64,000 nt of DNA. Source: Trametopsis cervina (lineage: Eukaryota > Basidiomycota > Agaricomycetes > Polyporales > Irpicaceae). The stretch is taken from assembly GCA_022385755.1 (NCBI GenBank), contig MU278361.1, positions 101,186 through 165,185 of the forward strand, written 5' to 3'. The position numbers and the translations under genes were made by a program. Positions 31,671 through 43,218 of the stretch are shown piece by piece. Under the pieces are notes generated by a model. That model had not been told where the DNA came from, did no database searches, and saw only the letters and a program-made list of their open reading frames with translations. Position 1 is the stretch's first letter. Every line of letters starts with the position of its first letter.

Positions 31671-31755
31671 GGTTCGATGGTGTAGTGGTTATCATTCCTG
31701 TCTTACATCCTATGGTGTTCACAGGCGGCCGCCGGTTCGATCCCGGCTCGAACCA
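31671..31755 (+). tRNA. tRNA-Val, anticodon UAC, with intron
   Basis: The acceptor stem GGTTCGA pairs with TCGAACC, with discriminator A. The D arm holds GTGTAGTGGTTATC. The anticodon stem is CCTGT with ACAGG; the loop reads CTTACA, so the anticodon is TAC (reads GUA). An intron of about 12 nt follows position 37. The T arm contains the GGTTCGATCCC B-box. Five T at 31758-31762 form the pol III terminator. It shares its structure with tRNA-Val(CAC) on the other strand, 2.1 kb away. Confidence 0.93.
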
Positions 31756-33431
31756 ACTTTTTCATCATTCCACTGGGAAATGTTTCAAAGGCCCAGACGT
31801 GGCTTCATCTCATAACTTTTGACAGATAGTGTAACGCCACTTTCCCTCTGTTTGAACATCTGCCTACAATGTCATGCCCACGCGCAGACCTCCTGTATCT
31901 CAATATTGGTATGCAGCGTTCCAAAGATCGACAGAATCTTTTTTCTCGCGGAGGCAGATTCACTCAGTAACGCCATGTACCGACTTGATAACAGCGTAGA
32001 CGTCTAGATAACGGCATTAGTGTTATGATACCCGTATTCCATCATCACATTGAGTTGTGGGCTCCTGTGAGTGCGTCTGAGCTCAATGTGGTCCGACGGC
32101 AGAGTACAAATATGGAAGTCTGTAGTTGGGCAAGGATGGCGGTGAATATAGCTTTCGAGGAGTAGTCTGAGGGAGTCCAGCGCGCTATACCCGGGTGATT
32201 AGCATGGACGAATGACCTGCTGGTATCTCCTCACCTCGAGGTCTGCAGTCACTCGGGATCTGTTATCACGAGAACGGGATTTCAGATCGCTTATCTGCTG
32301 TGCTGCAGCCCATCATTTACATTGAACCCTGAACGTGCTGGCACCTGCAGGTTTCCTGTGGGTGGGACTCGATTGGGATAGCGAGGTTTTGAACTCGTCG
32401 CCCCGGCGGCGCCACGCTGATGGTTCCGCTCGTGACGGAAATACTCCACGAGCTGCGAAAACATTGTTCATGGACCTGACAAGCCTCTCCCAATGGTACA
32501 GTATATTGCCTACATGGATTTAGGTTTTAGCTATGGACACGAGGTTTGGGGTCGGCGCCTGGACGAGTGAGTATCGACATACTGACCCGCTTGATCTGCG
32601 CAAGTCTGTAGTGGGAGAGTGAATTGAACACTAGTCCGAGTCGATGATTCCTTGTGCCCGTTCTATACAAGAAGTTCTATTGTCTTCTAATAGGTTAGTA
32701 AGCGGTTGAATAGAGGGGTCCGATTTTCGTTGAGCATGCTCGCCTTCTTATCTGATTTCCAATATATCAGCTATACTCACTCCGAAATGGAAGCATAACG
32801 TACAAGAGGTGGCTCGCCGCAGTATAACGAGACTCGGCTGCCAGCCATATAGATACCGGAGATGCTGCTCGGTCGTGAGACGATCTATGTTTCGCAGCAC
32901 ATTGACTGTGTTCGTGCTTCCACCTGACGCCACAATACAGAAGAAAGGCGTGTTGCAAGCGGAGGTCACCGGAAGGAAGCGTTCGAACGTCTCGGATGTC
33001 TTCAGTCAAATAAACCGGTGGCATGTGATGAGCCAGGCCCAGGCGTATTAACGAGCTCGTTCCTGATGCACCATGGGTGTCGACGGTTAGTTGTAGTGGT
33101 GCTATCTCCCGGGGTACCTAAGGAATTAAATTATCGGCGACCTGGCCCGGAGGGCGTGTCAACCCCCACCTTCCGATCTGCACCTTGCCCCGAGGGTCAA
33201 GCGCTCTGAGATTTGGGGTCGAAATCTGTGTGTTCTGACAAGCGACAGAACTGGGTCACACATCACGGCCGCACCCAGCATTGCAGAATGTCCAGCGTAG
33301 ATATGTCGTAAATGATACAGTGTAGGTAAGCTAGTGTACACACCATGAGGTGAAACCAAATGTTCGAACAGTCCCCGCTCCCGATGAGAGCGTGTGAGGT
33401 GCGCGATGCCCAGGAACATCTTGTTTTGAAG
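31756..33431. other. Gene-poor stretch
   Basis: About 1.7 kb between the tRNA and the nucleotidyltransferase-like gene. Overlapping frames near 32748-33051 on both strands look partly protein-like (for example QAEVTGRKRSNVSDVFSQIN on the plus strand), but no exon chain or family can be supported. The rest is empty. Confidence 0.4.
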
Positions 33432-34295
33432 TTACGCGCCAGACCGAATGCTACCGCCTGGATAACATAGAGCAACATTAGTCTCAGCCGATAGTATCAT
33501 GCTCAGGGCGTACATCCTGTATTTTCGTTTCAATTCTGCCCACGCGGGCCCAGCATCAGCATAATGAGTCACAAAGTCGGTCATGTCTTGCTCTGGTATG
33601 CGGTTGATGTCGACCTGATTCCAGTATTGAGTGAGAGCGTACACGATGTCGTTAGCATCATGTTCTAGGCGCCGGCTGCGTGGTTCGTTGGTGAAGTTGT
33701 GAAGTAAAGATACACGTAAATGCATACATCACCCAAGCTTTGATTTTTGCTCTGATGAATTCCGATATTGTGAGGATTGGTATGCCGGCGTAGATTACAA
33801 CAGTCGTGTTGTCAAGCCGGCGAGGTCCTTCTTCTCCAGCGGGTAGGATCTCAATCTGGAAGGGGTATATACATTGTCATCAAGAACGTCCAGAACCAAG
33901 CTCTTACGTCGATTGGCGGTATAAGACCATTGTAGACAGCATGTAACCTGAGTAACCATCAGTCAAAAGCGCGATTGACACATGGGGTTATTAACCTATT
34001 CGTCCATGGTGAAGAACGTGTGGTCACGTCTGCACTTGATGCGCACGCCTGCCGCACTCTCCGGAACGGATGGGTTGCTCCAGCTTCCACTATGCAGAAG
34101 ATTTCCTAGTGGCAGTTCAACGGAGTTCTAAGCCACACCAAACAACAATTTGTGGCTGCTTACATCGCAGTGAGGTGCATTCGCCAGCAAAGCAAGCATG
34201 AATCCTCCGTAAAAGGCGTGGGGGATACCGGCCGCAGCCAATAAAGCGTGGAGCGCTGCGGCTGCCTCTAGTAAGCGACGCAGTTCGTGGGCCAT
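33432..34295 (-). CDS. Nucleotidyltransferase-like protein, basidiomycete family
   Basis: Five exons in phase: 34295-34164, 34105-33996, 33947-33908, 33855-33728 and 33675-33432; 217 residues. The order of motifs recalls a minimal nucleotidyltransferase fold of the kind abundant in Agaricomycetes: a helix with AAAALHALLAAAGIPHAFYG, a glycine pair, then an acidic turn across the intron (CDEIFCIVEAG), a second strand PPIDIEILPAGEEGP, a loop GIPILTISEFIRAKIKAW, and a helical C-terminal part (RRLEHDANDIVYALTQYW). The acidic positions are sparser than in active enzymes (no clear GS-x-A-RG or DxD pair), so it may be inactive or divergent. Naming is by resemblance only; the exon structure is the firmer result. 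Context gives no hint of a toxin-antitoxin role. Confidence 0.62.
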
Positions 34296-35090
34296 GGTGG
34301 ACAGTCAGATAGGAAGAAAAGGAAGATAGCATGTCCTTCATGAGCACTTTTGACTGAGGATCATGACGCAAAGTTAGGAAGGAGGGAGAGGGAGTATTGG
34401 ATTGGGTCCATCGTGGATAAAGCCGAGGCACTCGAGGCGCCTGATGTAAACTTTGCCGAAAGGTTCGACTTCACAGACATATTTGTTGTGCAATCACCGA
34501 CAACACGTTGTGGATATGAAACCGTGCAAAGGACCGGCACGCCGTAAATCTGCGGGGGTCCTTAGGGTCACATGGTCAACCGAGGAATTAAAATTCGGAC
34601 GGAGATGAGAGGCGCACCAAACTAATAGATATTCGGGGCCACTGGTTAAAAGTAGCTGCAAACTAGTTACTCATCCCATCGAGCGACGACGATTCGAGAG
34701 TACTTAGAGAGATTTGACTCCGGAATGACGGAGTCTTCATTCAGGCACTGCGAGATTGAATTGTCGATTGCGCCGATAATGAACGGTCCCAAAAATCAAC
34801 AGTCGTTCGCGGGGAAACATGGGGTACTTCCTCAGCTACAGACCGCGAATTGCTGCTAAAGCATCGTCATTACGTGGTGGTAGTGGTCGAGGTGGCACAG
34901 GCTCATCCGGTGTGAGCGCGTGAGAGTCTTCGGGAAAGTTCCGAAAAAGGCAGGTCCCGAGACCACGTGTGGGGTAATTGTACATTATGGGCGCTCACTC
35001 GCGACTTTGCAGTCTACAGCCACTGCACTCGCCACTGGTCCTACTACCTTCGTGTTCTCAGCTGTGAACTCCGAGGCCAGCAACAGTCGT
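34296..35090. other. Intergenic, divergent promoters
   Basis: About 800 nt between the start codons of the nucleotidyltransferase-like gene and MRS2. It contains an open frame upstream of the MRS2 start (34920-35090, beginning with GTG) that may be 5' untranslated; nothing else is supported. Confidence 0.45.
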
Positions 35091-37675
35091 ATGCATGCGC
35101 ATCTACCAAGGCTCGTGAGTCATGTAATGGGACAAGCCGCTCCCACCTCGCACTGCTCAGTCGGGGCATTTGCTCGTCCAAGACCATGTGTGCAAATACG
35201 CCGTCGATTGGCAAGCACATCGAGTTTGACCCCAGACAACCCCGGAGCTATTCGTATTAAACCTAAGGCCGGATTCTTGCCTCCACACCCGGCGAGGCTG
35301 CACGGATGCAGACAAATGGCATGGCTCCCCAAGCTAAACGCGGGTTTACGCCCCCAGCAGGAGCAGTTCAACGGGCCGTCGGATAACCAGGAGGAGGCCG
35401 CTAAGGTCGCTATGTTGGAAAAGGCCATGAAGGGCAGACAACCGACGGATCTCAAACTACGCTGTAAGTTCCGGCCTTGACATTTTCCAATTCAGTGCGT
35501 CTGATGCAGACCTGATGGACCGCAGGCACAGTACTCGATGCCAATGGTGAGTTTCATATCACCTAGCGGCTCACACGTTTCGTTTCGTATCGAGCAGTCA
35601 CTGCACGCTGCATGGGGGGTAACGTGACCTCACACATACTCATCATGTCGAGTTACTTTGTCGGAAATATTCATATCTTTGGCCGGAACACAAGGGCTTG
35701 TAGCGGTGGGCAGTGGTTCACAAACTCGTGGCTTTTTCGATTGGCCTGTATCCACTGCACTTCACCGTGAAGGTTTCAGCACGCCATTTCTGCCCTACTT
35801 CTCCCTTGAGAGGGCACTCGTCACCCGGTCCCGTACTCCCTTATTTTGTGGGAGGACTTCACGGTGCAAACTCTTTGCCCCCTCCGGGGGTGCATTGCGT
35901 GCAGGCCTTCTTCTCTGCCTCCATGGATCTGCTATGTGTATTCCAGGCAATACCCCTCCGTGTACACATGATATTACCACCGCAGTCCCAAATTCTTTTG
36001 TCCGTCGTATCGCGGAGTTGCATCATCCCCTTACCCCCAAGAGACATCCTCTTTACTCATGGCGATCGTTTGGCGACTGATTGCTTGTGCTTTCAGGAAA
36101 TGTGAAGACTATATCCGGTCAGTTCAAGCGGTCGGACCTCTGTTCCGAGCACAGATTGAACGTAAAGTCCAACGCCAACTCAATACTCCCAGGTGAATGC
36201 TGATACATGCACCGTAGCCGAGAGATCTGCGCAAAATTGACTCCAGGATTCCAAATCTTGTGCCAACCATTCTTGTCAGAAAGGAGGCCATATTGGTATG
36301 CTTTCGCTACTTTTGATTCTGCTGACGCTGACATCATCTGTCTGCAGGTGAATATCCTTCATATCCGGGCACTCGTCAAAGCGGACACAGTAGTTCTATT
36401 CGATACATTTGGTTCGGCAGATTCACGCCTCCACTCTGTGTTTCTCTATCACCTGGAGGTATGCGCCACCTATGATCTTCTATGAACAGTCTGATGAGAT
36501 ATGACCCTCAGCACAATTTGAGGGTAAAGACCGCCGGCCAGCCCTATGAATTTCGGTGAGATAAATGCAGTGTCCATGTGGGAGGGTTTCTCATGCATGC
36601 TAGCTCCGCTCAGTGCCCTCGAGTCTATCCTTTTGTCTGTGCTGAGTGCGCTGGAGGCTGAGATGGTCTTCATACGTAATCTCATAGGCGGATTGCTGGC
36701 TGAACTTGAAGACGATATCGATCGAGATCGATTTAAAAGACTGCTGCATTATTCTCGCAGACTAGCAGGTTTCCAGAACCGTGCTAAGCTTGTGTGTGAC
36801 CCTCGATTTACGCACGTCTCGCGTAATGCTGATAGAATTGTACCGTCAGGTCGAGGAGGCCCTGGAGGAGGTACTAGAGCAAGGTGAGACCATCTCACGC
36901 TTCGTTCGGTATCATGTTGATGTTTTCCATGGTTCGTAGATGAGGATCTCTCGGCTATGTATCTCACGGACAAGAAAAGCGGTGCCCCTCGTGCGGCGAA
37001 TGACCATGAGGAGCTGGAAGTTCTATTAGAGTCCTTTGCTAAGCAAGTTGAGGAGATTGTCAACGAAGCAGAGAACACCCAGGTAGTCATCATTTCACCA
37101 ACTAATTACTCTTGATTTACGTTTTACCCCACAGAGCAACGTGCAATCAACACAGGAGATCGTGGAGTTGATCCTAGATTCTAATCGTAATGCTTTACTG
37201 GCCCTTGATCTGAAGGCGAGTTCCCTTACCCAACACATGATCAGTCCTGGATAGAAGCTCAGATCACGTTGGTCTGCTTCCCTGTAGGTTTCCATTCTGA
37301 CTATGGGATTGGGCGTCGGCACCCTGGTGGCGGGACTTTTCGGAATGAACGTGCGTTTTCACGTACTAATTCCTTTCTCACAGAGGACTCACAGCTGTCC
37401 TTTTGTAGTTGAGAAGTCATATCGAGGACAGCGAATATGCCTTTGGTATAATGTCAGCGTTGTCCGTCTCCGTAGCTGCACTCTTTGCCTGGAGAGGCCT
37501 TACAACGTCAGTAACAGCATTCGAACTGTGTTCCTTGCCACTGAAAAGTTTCAATAGACTCGCACGAATACGAAAAATGGGCTTGTCAGCAGGGAACGGT
37601 TCCCAAAACAAATCCACCAATCGTTATTGGCTCCCTCTACCTCTGAGGCGACGACCACCTCACGGACTCTCATGA
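35091..37675 (+). CDS. MRS2: Mitochondrial Mg2+ channel Mrs2 (CorA family)
   Basis: Pentameric magnesium channel of the inner mitochondrial membrane. Twelve exons in phase: 35091-35463, 35526-35546, 36097-36161, 36218-36295, 36348-36458, 36512-36555, 36614-36791, 36850-36883, 36940-37082, 37135-37215, 37288-37350 and 37409-37675; 485 residues. The signature GMN lies at the end of the first membrane segment (LTMGLGVGTLVAGLFGMN), followed by a second segment (FGIMSALSVSVAALFAW) and a basic matrix tail. Upstream blocks match the family: RDLRKIDSRIPNLVPTILVR, IRALVKADTVVLFD, EDEDLSAMYLTDKK in a helical stalk. The N-terminus (HAHLPRLVSHVMG, then IRRRLAS) fits a mitochondrial presequence. The intron at 37216-37287 uses a GC donor. 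The second intron is 550 nt. Confidence 0.92.
35547..36096 (+). other. Unusually long MRS2 intron
   Basis: The second intron of MRS2 is 550 nt, about ten times its neighbours. It holds overlapping open frames of up to 140 codons on the plus strand that lack any family resemblance, and a C/T-rich, direct-repeat-poor sequence. An insertion into an existing short intron is the simplest reading. Confidence 0.55.
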
Positions 37676-38010
37676 GAATAGAACTGCTAATGCAACCTAG
37701 ATGTAATACCACACTCACTCCCATCTCCCCTATCTATGGTATACTAGATGTTCTTATTGCTAGCGGTCTTCTTGAAGGAAACGGCGCTGTAACCTTGACG
37801 TTGTTTCATTGTGCCTTGAGTTTGAAGTACGTATGGGTGAGTGGCAAGTTACCTTGAATGATGTTCGCTGGGTGGTCAACCTGCGGCGTGGCAATGGTGA
37901 GTTCGTAACAAATCGGATGTTCAATACCCTTCAAACAAGCATCATCCACAAGATAATATCAAGAAATACATATATCATATGGTCACATCTAATATCCCCA
38001 AAAGGCCATC
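37676..38010. other. Intergenic, convergent 3' ends
   Basis: 335 nt between the stop codons of MRS2 and the SDE3-type helicase; no supported feature. Confidence 0.55.
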
Positions 38011-41000
38011 TCATTCCACGTCGCGCCAAGGACGGTCGGCGTTGTCCTCTTCTTCTACCTCCCCTTCAACGGTGTACAGCATGGTCGACTCCATGCGCTC
38101 AGCGAAGTCGCGGCTTTCTGCAAAGCCAGCCTCCCGAGCTTCCTCGTCATACTTTGCATCTTGAGAAACGGGAGCGGACGTGTCCCACCGTGGCTCGTCT
38201 CCTTCCCAACCGCCATTGCGATGGATGAAATTCAGGAAGTCCCTCCACAGTGGGTCCAAACCGAGGACGTCAGGATCACCGACGATGATCAGCAGAGCTT
38301 GTGCGCGAGTTACGGCCACTGAAAGACGAACGTTGAGTTCAGCGAAGCACAAAGATGTCAATGATGGTCGCTGACCGTTCAATCGACGAGGGTTAGCTAC
38401 GAAACCCAGAGTATGCCTGATGTCGTATTCAACAAATTCCCGGCTACTGCGAACAGTCGAGATGATGATAACACGCCGTTCCTGCAATTTCTGTGAGACT
38501 ATGTTCGAATGAATAGGTCATCGACGAACCTGTCCTTGAAGCTCCTCGACGCTACCAACTTTGATATCTTCGGCAATCGGTCTCAGCAGAGTGCGGATAC
38601 GCTGGCATTGCGCATGGTAGGGAGCGATGACCGCGACGTCTTGGTCCCCTGAAGATGACCAGAATCAGTCCGCCAATCGGTGTTCAAAGTATTGCAACTT
38701 ACTGGTTCTGATTTGTCTGTCAGAACGCAGCTTCTCCACGTATGCTTTCACCTCTAAAGCCTCCATGACATTGAAGAACGAAGGCGAATTAGCTTCTCGG
38801 TCATCTTTCCCTGCTAGCGCACGGAAGACGATGGGGAACTTCTTGTTCACGAGCACCGATGAGCCCAGATATGAATTGATCACTGCAGGGTCACCGCACG
38901 GTTGTAGTGTCGAGTTGTAGAACTGCTCATTGGGGAACTGCAAGATCTGGGGATGTGAGCGGAAATTCTGAACCAAATTGACGACACTGTCAATTGTTCA
39001 TCAGTCAGAAGGTCGAAACAACGGTATCTCCATAAGACTCACGAGACGCCATAATGGGACGCAATGTCATACCCTTCACGGTCCATGAGGCGTTCGAGAT
39101 AACTTGTCTCCAGTCCGAGCTGCCGTGCTGCAGCAGAACGGATAATGGGTCCCAGCTGCTTGTGGTCCCCGGAAAGGATAACATTCGTATTGTTGTCCGC
39201 CATAGTCTTAACCGCGATCATAATTTCAGTTTCAGTCGCGTGGCCTGCTTCATCGAAGAATATGTGGGTAAAATGCCCACGGGGCATTCCAATGCCATAG
39301 GCGAAGGAGGCAGAGACGCAGGTGGAGACAATAACTCTGAAACGTTTCAGTCTCATCATAGATGGTACCGTGAAGTGGCCATCCCTGTTGGTAGCCGTGT
39401 ACTTCTCCAATTCGTCAGGGCTCAACATGTTCAAGCGTAATGCAATGAGGTCTGCCGCGCTATTGCTAGGAGCACAGGCCAGAATACGAGCATTCGGATC
39501 GCGATCAAGTATTTGCCTGATAGCCTCGACGATAGTAACTGTCTTACCCGTCCCTGGCCTATAGTCACGTCAGCGTTGAAGGATTGAAGCGTGATAACAC
39601 TCACGGTCCAAACACTATAAACGTTGGTGAGCCCGGAGGAAGGGACACGATTGAAGTGACAGCTTGTAGTTGTGGAGGGTTCTGGATCAGCAGTTGGTTG
39701 TGAATCACTCCAGCTAGATTTCCCAAGCTCGCGGTGTTGGGTGCCGTCGCAATCGCTGGCGCTGGGAAGAGTATTCGATCCGGCGTGAAAGCAGTATCTA
39801 GGGCTTGATGCTGCCGACGAAGCGGATATCTATTCAACTTGAACCGTGCTCGGTATTGCTGAGCTGGAGAGTACCCCGCATGAAATGATGCACCAAACTT
39901 CATGCCGACTTCTTCTTTGTGCACAACGTGGACCCGGCCGTCAAACCATGTTCCTTTCTCGATATCCGCGCTCGTCGGTTGTATCAGGATACTGTCACCT
40001 GTATGATCGAGTAGTGTCATGCATTTTAGTGTGAAGGCTTGTTACACTTACCCACTAGCACACTTGGCCGTTTCTCAGCCAGCCCTGGAACCGGTAGGCT
40101 GTAAAACCTTAACATGAACGAACGATATGCTGCATAGCGTGATACGCACTAGTACAACATGTTGTGCTTCTTCAGCGTTGTGCCCTCGACGTCGTAGATC
40201 TGCAGGTCTTGGCTGGAGTAGCATCAGCATAGGCAGCTCCATTACCACGAACGCGTAGGAAACTTACTCGCTGCGATACTCTTCTGCCCAGAGCAGTGTT
40301 TTGTAGTATTGCCCATATGATGAGCTGTCGAGGCGTTGTGGAAGTAATTCTTTGACTTGTTTCACCATATTCGCCACCGACGACTGGATTGAGAATACCG
40401 GCAGCATGCGATCAGGAATACCAGCTTTCGGTAATTTGATGATGTACGGGATCGCATCCAGCGCTGGAGGAGCCTCGCCGGCTATGACGACGGCCTCCAC
40501 TGCTCTTGCGGTCCGTTTTCTGGGCACATACGGTGTTTTGGGTTGGAGAGCATCGTAAGATGCCTTCTCGCCCACGACAGCTTTCAGCGAACGAGAGATG
40601 GTGAATTTCTGATGGAGAAGCATGTCCTCAAAGTACATTTCAACGCGGTCTGCATATATCCCACGTAAGCTTCGAGAGAACGAGACAGATAGCTGCAGCG
40701 CTCGTCCGTATGTTACCGCGGCTGGTTGTCCAAATACTACCGAGAACCTGCAGTACGACCGTCAGTCAACTGCTGCAACGAGATAAGAATTACTTACGCG
40801 GAAGACGACCGGTTCGAGTAAGCGGACGAGAGCTTGACAGAGCTTAGAACGACGTTCGACATTGGCACTGTGTTCTGTACTGTTAATGTTCCCTGCATCG
40901 TGGAAAGTGCTTCTGCAGGTTCAAGGAAACCGAAGTCAAGCCCAGATGGATAGTTGGAAACGGCGATCCCATGTTTGTCCTTCGCAGCCTCTTCTAGCGC

Positions 41001-41396
41001 AGCTTCTATTGCACCAGAACGAAGCCGGCGCTGGTGCGGTAACGAGGTTGGGTGTCTATCCCAAAGCTGCTCCGGGATATAGGTCTTGCAGACCGCACAG
41101 AACATATGCCCTTTGACTGACGCACCAGCCCCTTCGGGAGCGACTTCAGGCGAGATACCTTGCCTACGGGCAAGACTCCCATGACGTCTGCCTAAAATAT
41201 GACGGGACCAGCCCCTAGCACCGTCATGGACTACTATCTCACAAATAGGACACTGTGAAACATTATTCTGCGCCCGTGACCGCCTGAGATGTTTCTTGCC
41301 ATTCAAATGCGCTTGGTAGGTGGAATATCCTGAACAAGCCACACCGCAGGTGACACAGAACAACACATTGCGTTGCGATGTTGATGGGGGGTCCAT
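38011..41396 (-). CDS. SDE3/MOV10-type superfamily 1 RNA helicase with N-terminal zinc fingers
   Basis: Relative of plant SDE3, fly Armitage and animal MOV10, helicases of small-RNA silencing and mRNA control. Ten exons in phase: 41396-40798, 40747-40268, 40212-40150, 40098-40052, 39998-39605, 39558-39043, 38986-38703, 38648-38530, 38481-38376 and 38318-38011; 971 residues. The Walker A motif is split by an intron and reads GPPGTGKT after splicing. Motif II is FDEAGHATE, with DEAG rather than UPF1's DEAD/DECT. Others: [36 protein letters not shown] and NVAVTRAQ. The first 110 residues contain two U1-like C2H2 fingers ([40 protein letters not shown]) plus a CxxC pair. These could contact double-stranded or structured RNA. 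No Dicer or Argonaute is in the window. Confidence 0.9.
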
Positions 41397-41921
41397 CAGA
41401 GTGTAGAGGCTAAGTGTTCGGGAAGCTCAAACACCGTGGTGAGGACCAGAGGAGAGGAGGACTTGACCTGGAGGGGTACACATGTTATGTCTGTATGCCA
41501 GAGTGCTTACGCAGCGGTCCTCGCGGTGAATTTCCCACCATGTCGTAATATCAGATACTTGGATAGATTCCAAACCTAAGACTGTGCATGGCCACGTTCC
41601 TGTGCTGAGAAGTTCGCCTTTGTTCGTTTCCAGCTTGAATCTGGATAATCATAATCACAGCAAGCCGCGTTTTCTGGTCAAAGACGAGGTCAAGTCAGCC
41701 GTGTTGAAAGACTAATGGATATGAGGACTTTTCACCTCACTATGTGTACTTCGCCGAACGTCGTGAACGGTGTTTGACATAAACGAGTGTGCGAGTACAA
41801 CCCAGTCATCCGATCGAAGGTATCCGGGGTCCACAAGCTACGTCTGCATAACGTCGTGACAATAGCTGGTACAAAGTGGCTATATGACAGCAACAAACAT
41901 CCAGGCGCAAACGCAGCCGAA
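41397..41921. other. Intergenic, promoter of the helicase
   Basis: 525 nt between the start codon of the helicase and the stop codon of the dioxygenase, both on the minus strand. Only short unsupported frames are seen. Confidence 0.5.
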
Positions 41922-43218
41922 TCACAACTTAGCGGCCTGGTTTTTAAGCGCATTGACTTCTTCTTCCGACGCAAGAACGAAATCGTACGACCAAACCCAC
42001 ACCCTTCCCGTCGCCACTTCGGCAGGCTTGAATCCCATCGCCTCCCACTTCTGCGGATCCTTCTCTTCGACAACTTCGCTGACTAGCGATTTCTTGGTAG
42101 CAAAAACGGGGTCAGTTCCGAGGAATGGAGAGTGTGATGGGTAAAGGGCGGTTGTTAAACTGTAGGCGAGTAGAAGATCAGCTTACTGCGGGAGGAGTTA
42201 GGAAGACGGACTTACTCGTCGTAACCTGGGGCGGTAATAAGGAAGTGGATATGCGAGGAACGGTGTGGATGTCGGCCCATAGCGCGCAAAAACTCGCCGA
42301 TAGGTCCATCGTCAGGCTGCGAGAAGACATTCTGTCAAGAATTCTGGCTAGATATGGCAACGAAACGTACAATGGGATATGCGGTAGGGAGGATACCACG
42401 ATAGGTGACCGTGCCATCGGGTTTGGCCACTATTCGAGCTCGATCATTGGCCTCTGTTCTATTAGGATATTGGACATCATATAGACCGTCTCCGTCAGCT
42501 TGCCACTGTTTACGTCGTATAAGTACGAGACACTCGCACTATCACATAAAGCGGCTCACCATCTCAGCCTTAGCACCTTGAATGGCGTCTCCCTTCGTGT
42601 TCTTAATTGTCGCTTGGAAAAACATAGGTTCACCGACGGTGCCACTTGCCGATACAGATGAACCGGATGGGATTTCAGGTGCATCGGTGGTGTAAAATGG
42701 GCCAGGTTCGCAGCTCTCTGTACAACCCTATATTCGCCTCAGTAATGCACTACTTGAATGTCATATGGATGTACCTCAGGCTTGGGATGAGCGAGTTCAT
42801 CTAGTAGCGCGCTGAACCCGAGACAGTCGCTGAGTAGAATAAACTCGTTCTTGAAGTCGGTGCTCTCCTTTCCCGCTCTTGTCATGTACTTGATTGCCGT
42901 CAGCCACTCTTGATGCGTGGGCTTGGTCTCGCGTGCGAAGGCATGGAGATGGTTGATGAGGGACGTGCAGAGCTCGAGCGACCGTTTGTCCGGGCACAGT
43001 TGGCTGTGAAGTTGGTTGACATGGTCTGTTATCGTGTAGTCTGTTCCTTCCTGAGAGGAACGTGGGGTCAGCCCTAATGTATGTGTACGGTGCCGGTGAT
43101 CGGTGCTCACCTTGAAGTCCTTATCCAGCGGAAGGTCAACAGGTATCTCATGCTCCAACTGAGCGCGGATAGCCTTTCCCACTTTGAGCGGATCCTTCAT
43201 GTTTGAAACTGAAGCCAT
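41922..43218 (-). CDS. Intradiol ring-cleavage dioxygenase (hydroxyquinol/catechol 1,2-type)
   Basis: Opens the aromatic ring between adjacent hydroxyls using non-haem Fe(III), in degradation of lignin-derived aromatics via the 3-oxoadipate pathway. Six exons in phase: 43218-43111, 43050-42775, 42727-42560, 42505-42371, 42316-42216 and 42159-41922; 341 residues. The iron ligands of the family are visible: tyrosine in EPGPFYTTDAPEI, tyrosine in GILPTAYPIPDDGPIG, and two histidines in RHPHRSSHIHFLI. The N-terminal helical domain carries TDYTITDHVNQLHSQLCPDK and GKESTDFKNEFILLSDCLGF, as in hydroxyquinol and catechol 1,2-dioxygenases. There is no signal peptide, so it is intracellular rather than one of the secreted fungal intradiol enzymes. 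Hydroxyquinol is the likelier substrate in wood-decay fungi, but I cannot separate it from catechol by sequence alone. Confidence 0.9.

Noticed and set aside
33110..33150. Possible repeat shared with 34570-34610 (GGAATTAAA context)
   Set aside because: Only about 10 bases agree well; that can be chance.
35658..36105. Two open frames as a gene nested in the MRS2 intron
   Set aside because: Composition unlike coding sequence and no recognisable motif; reported only as a long intron.
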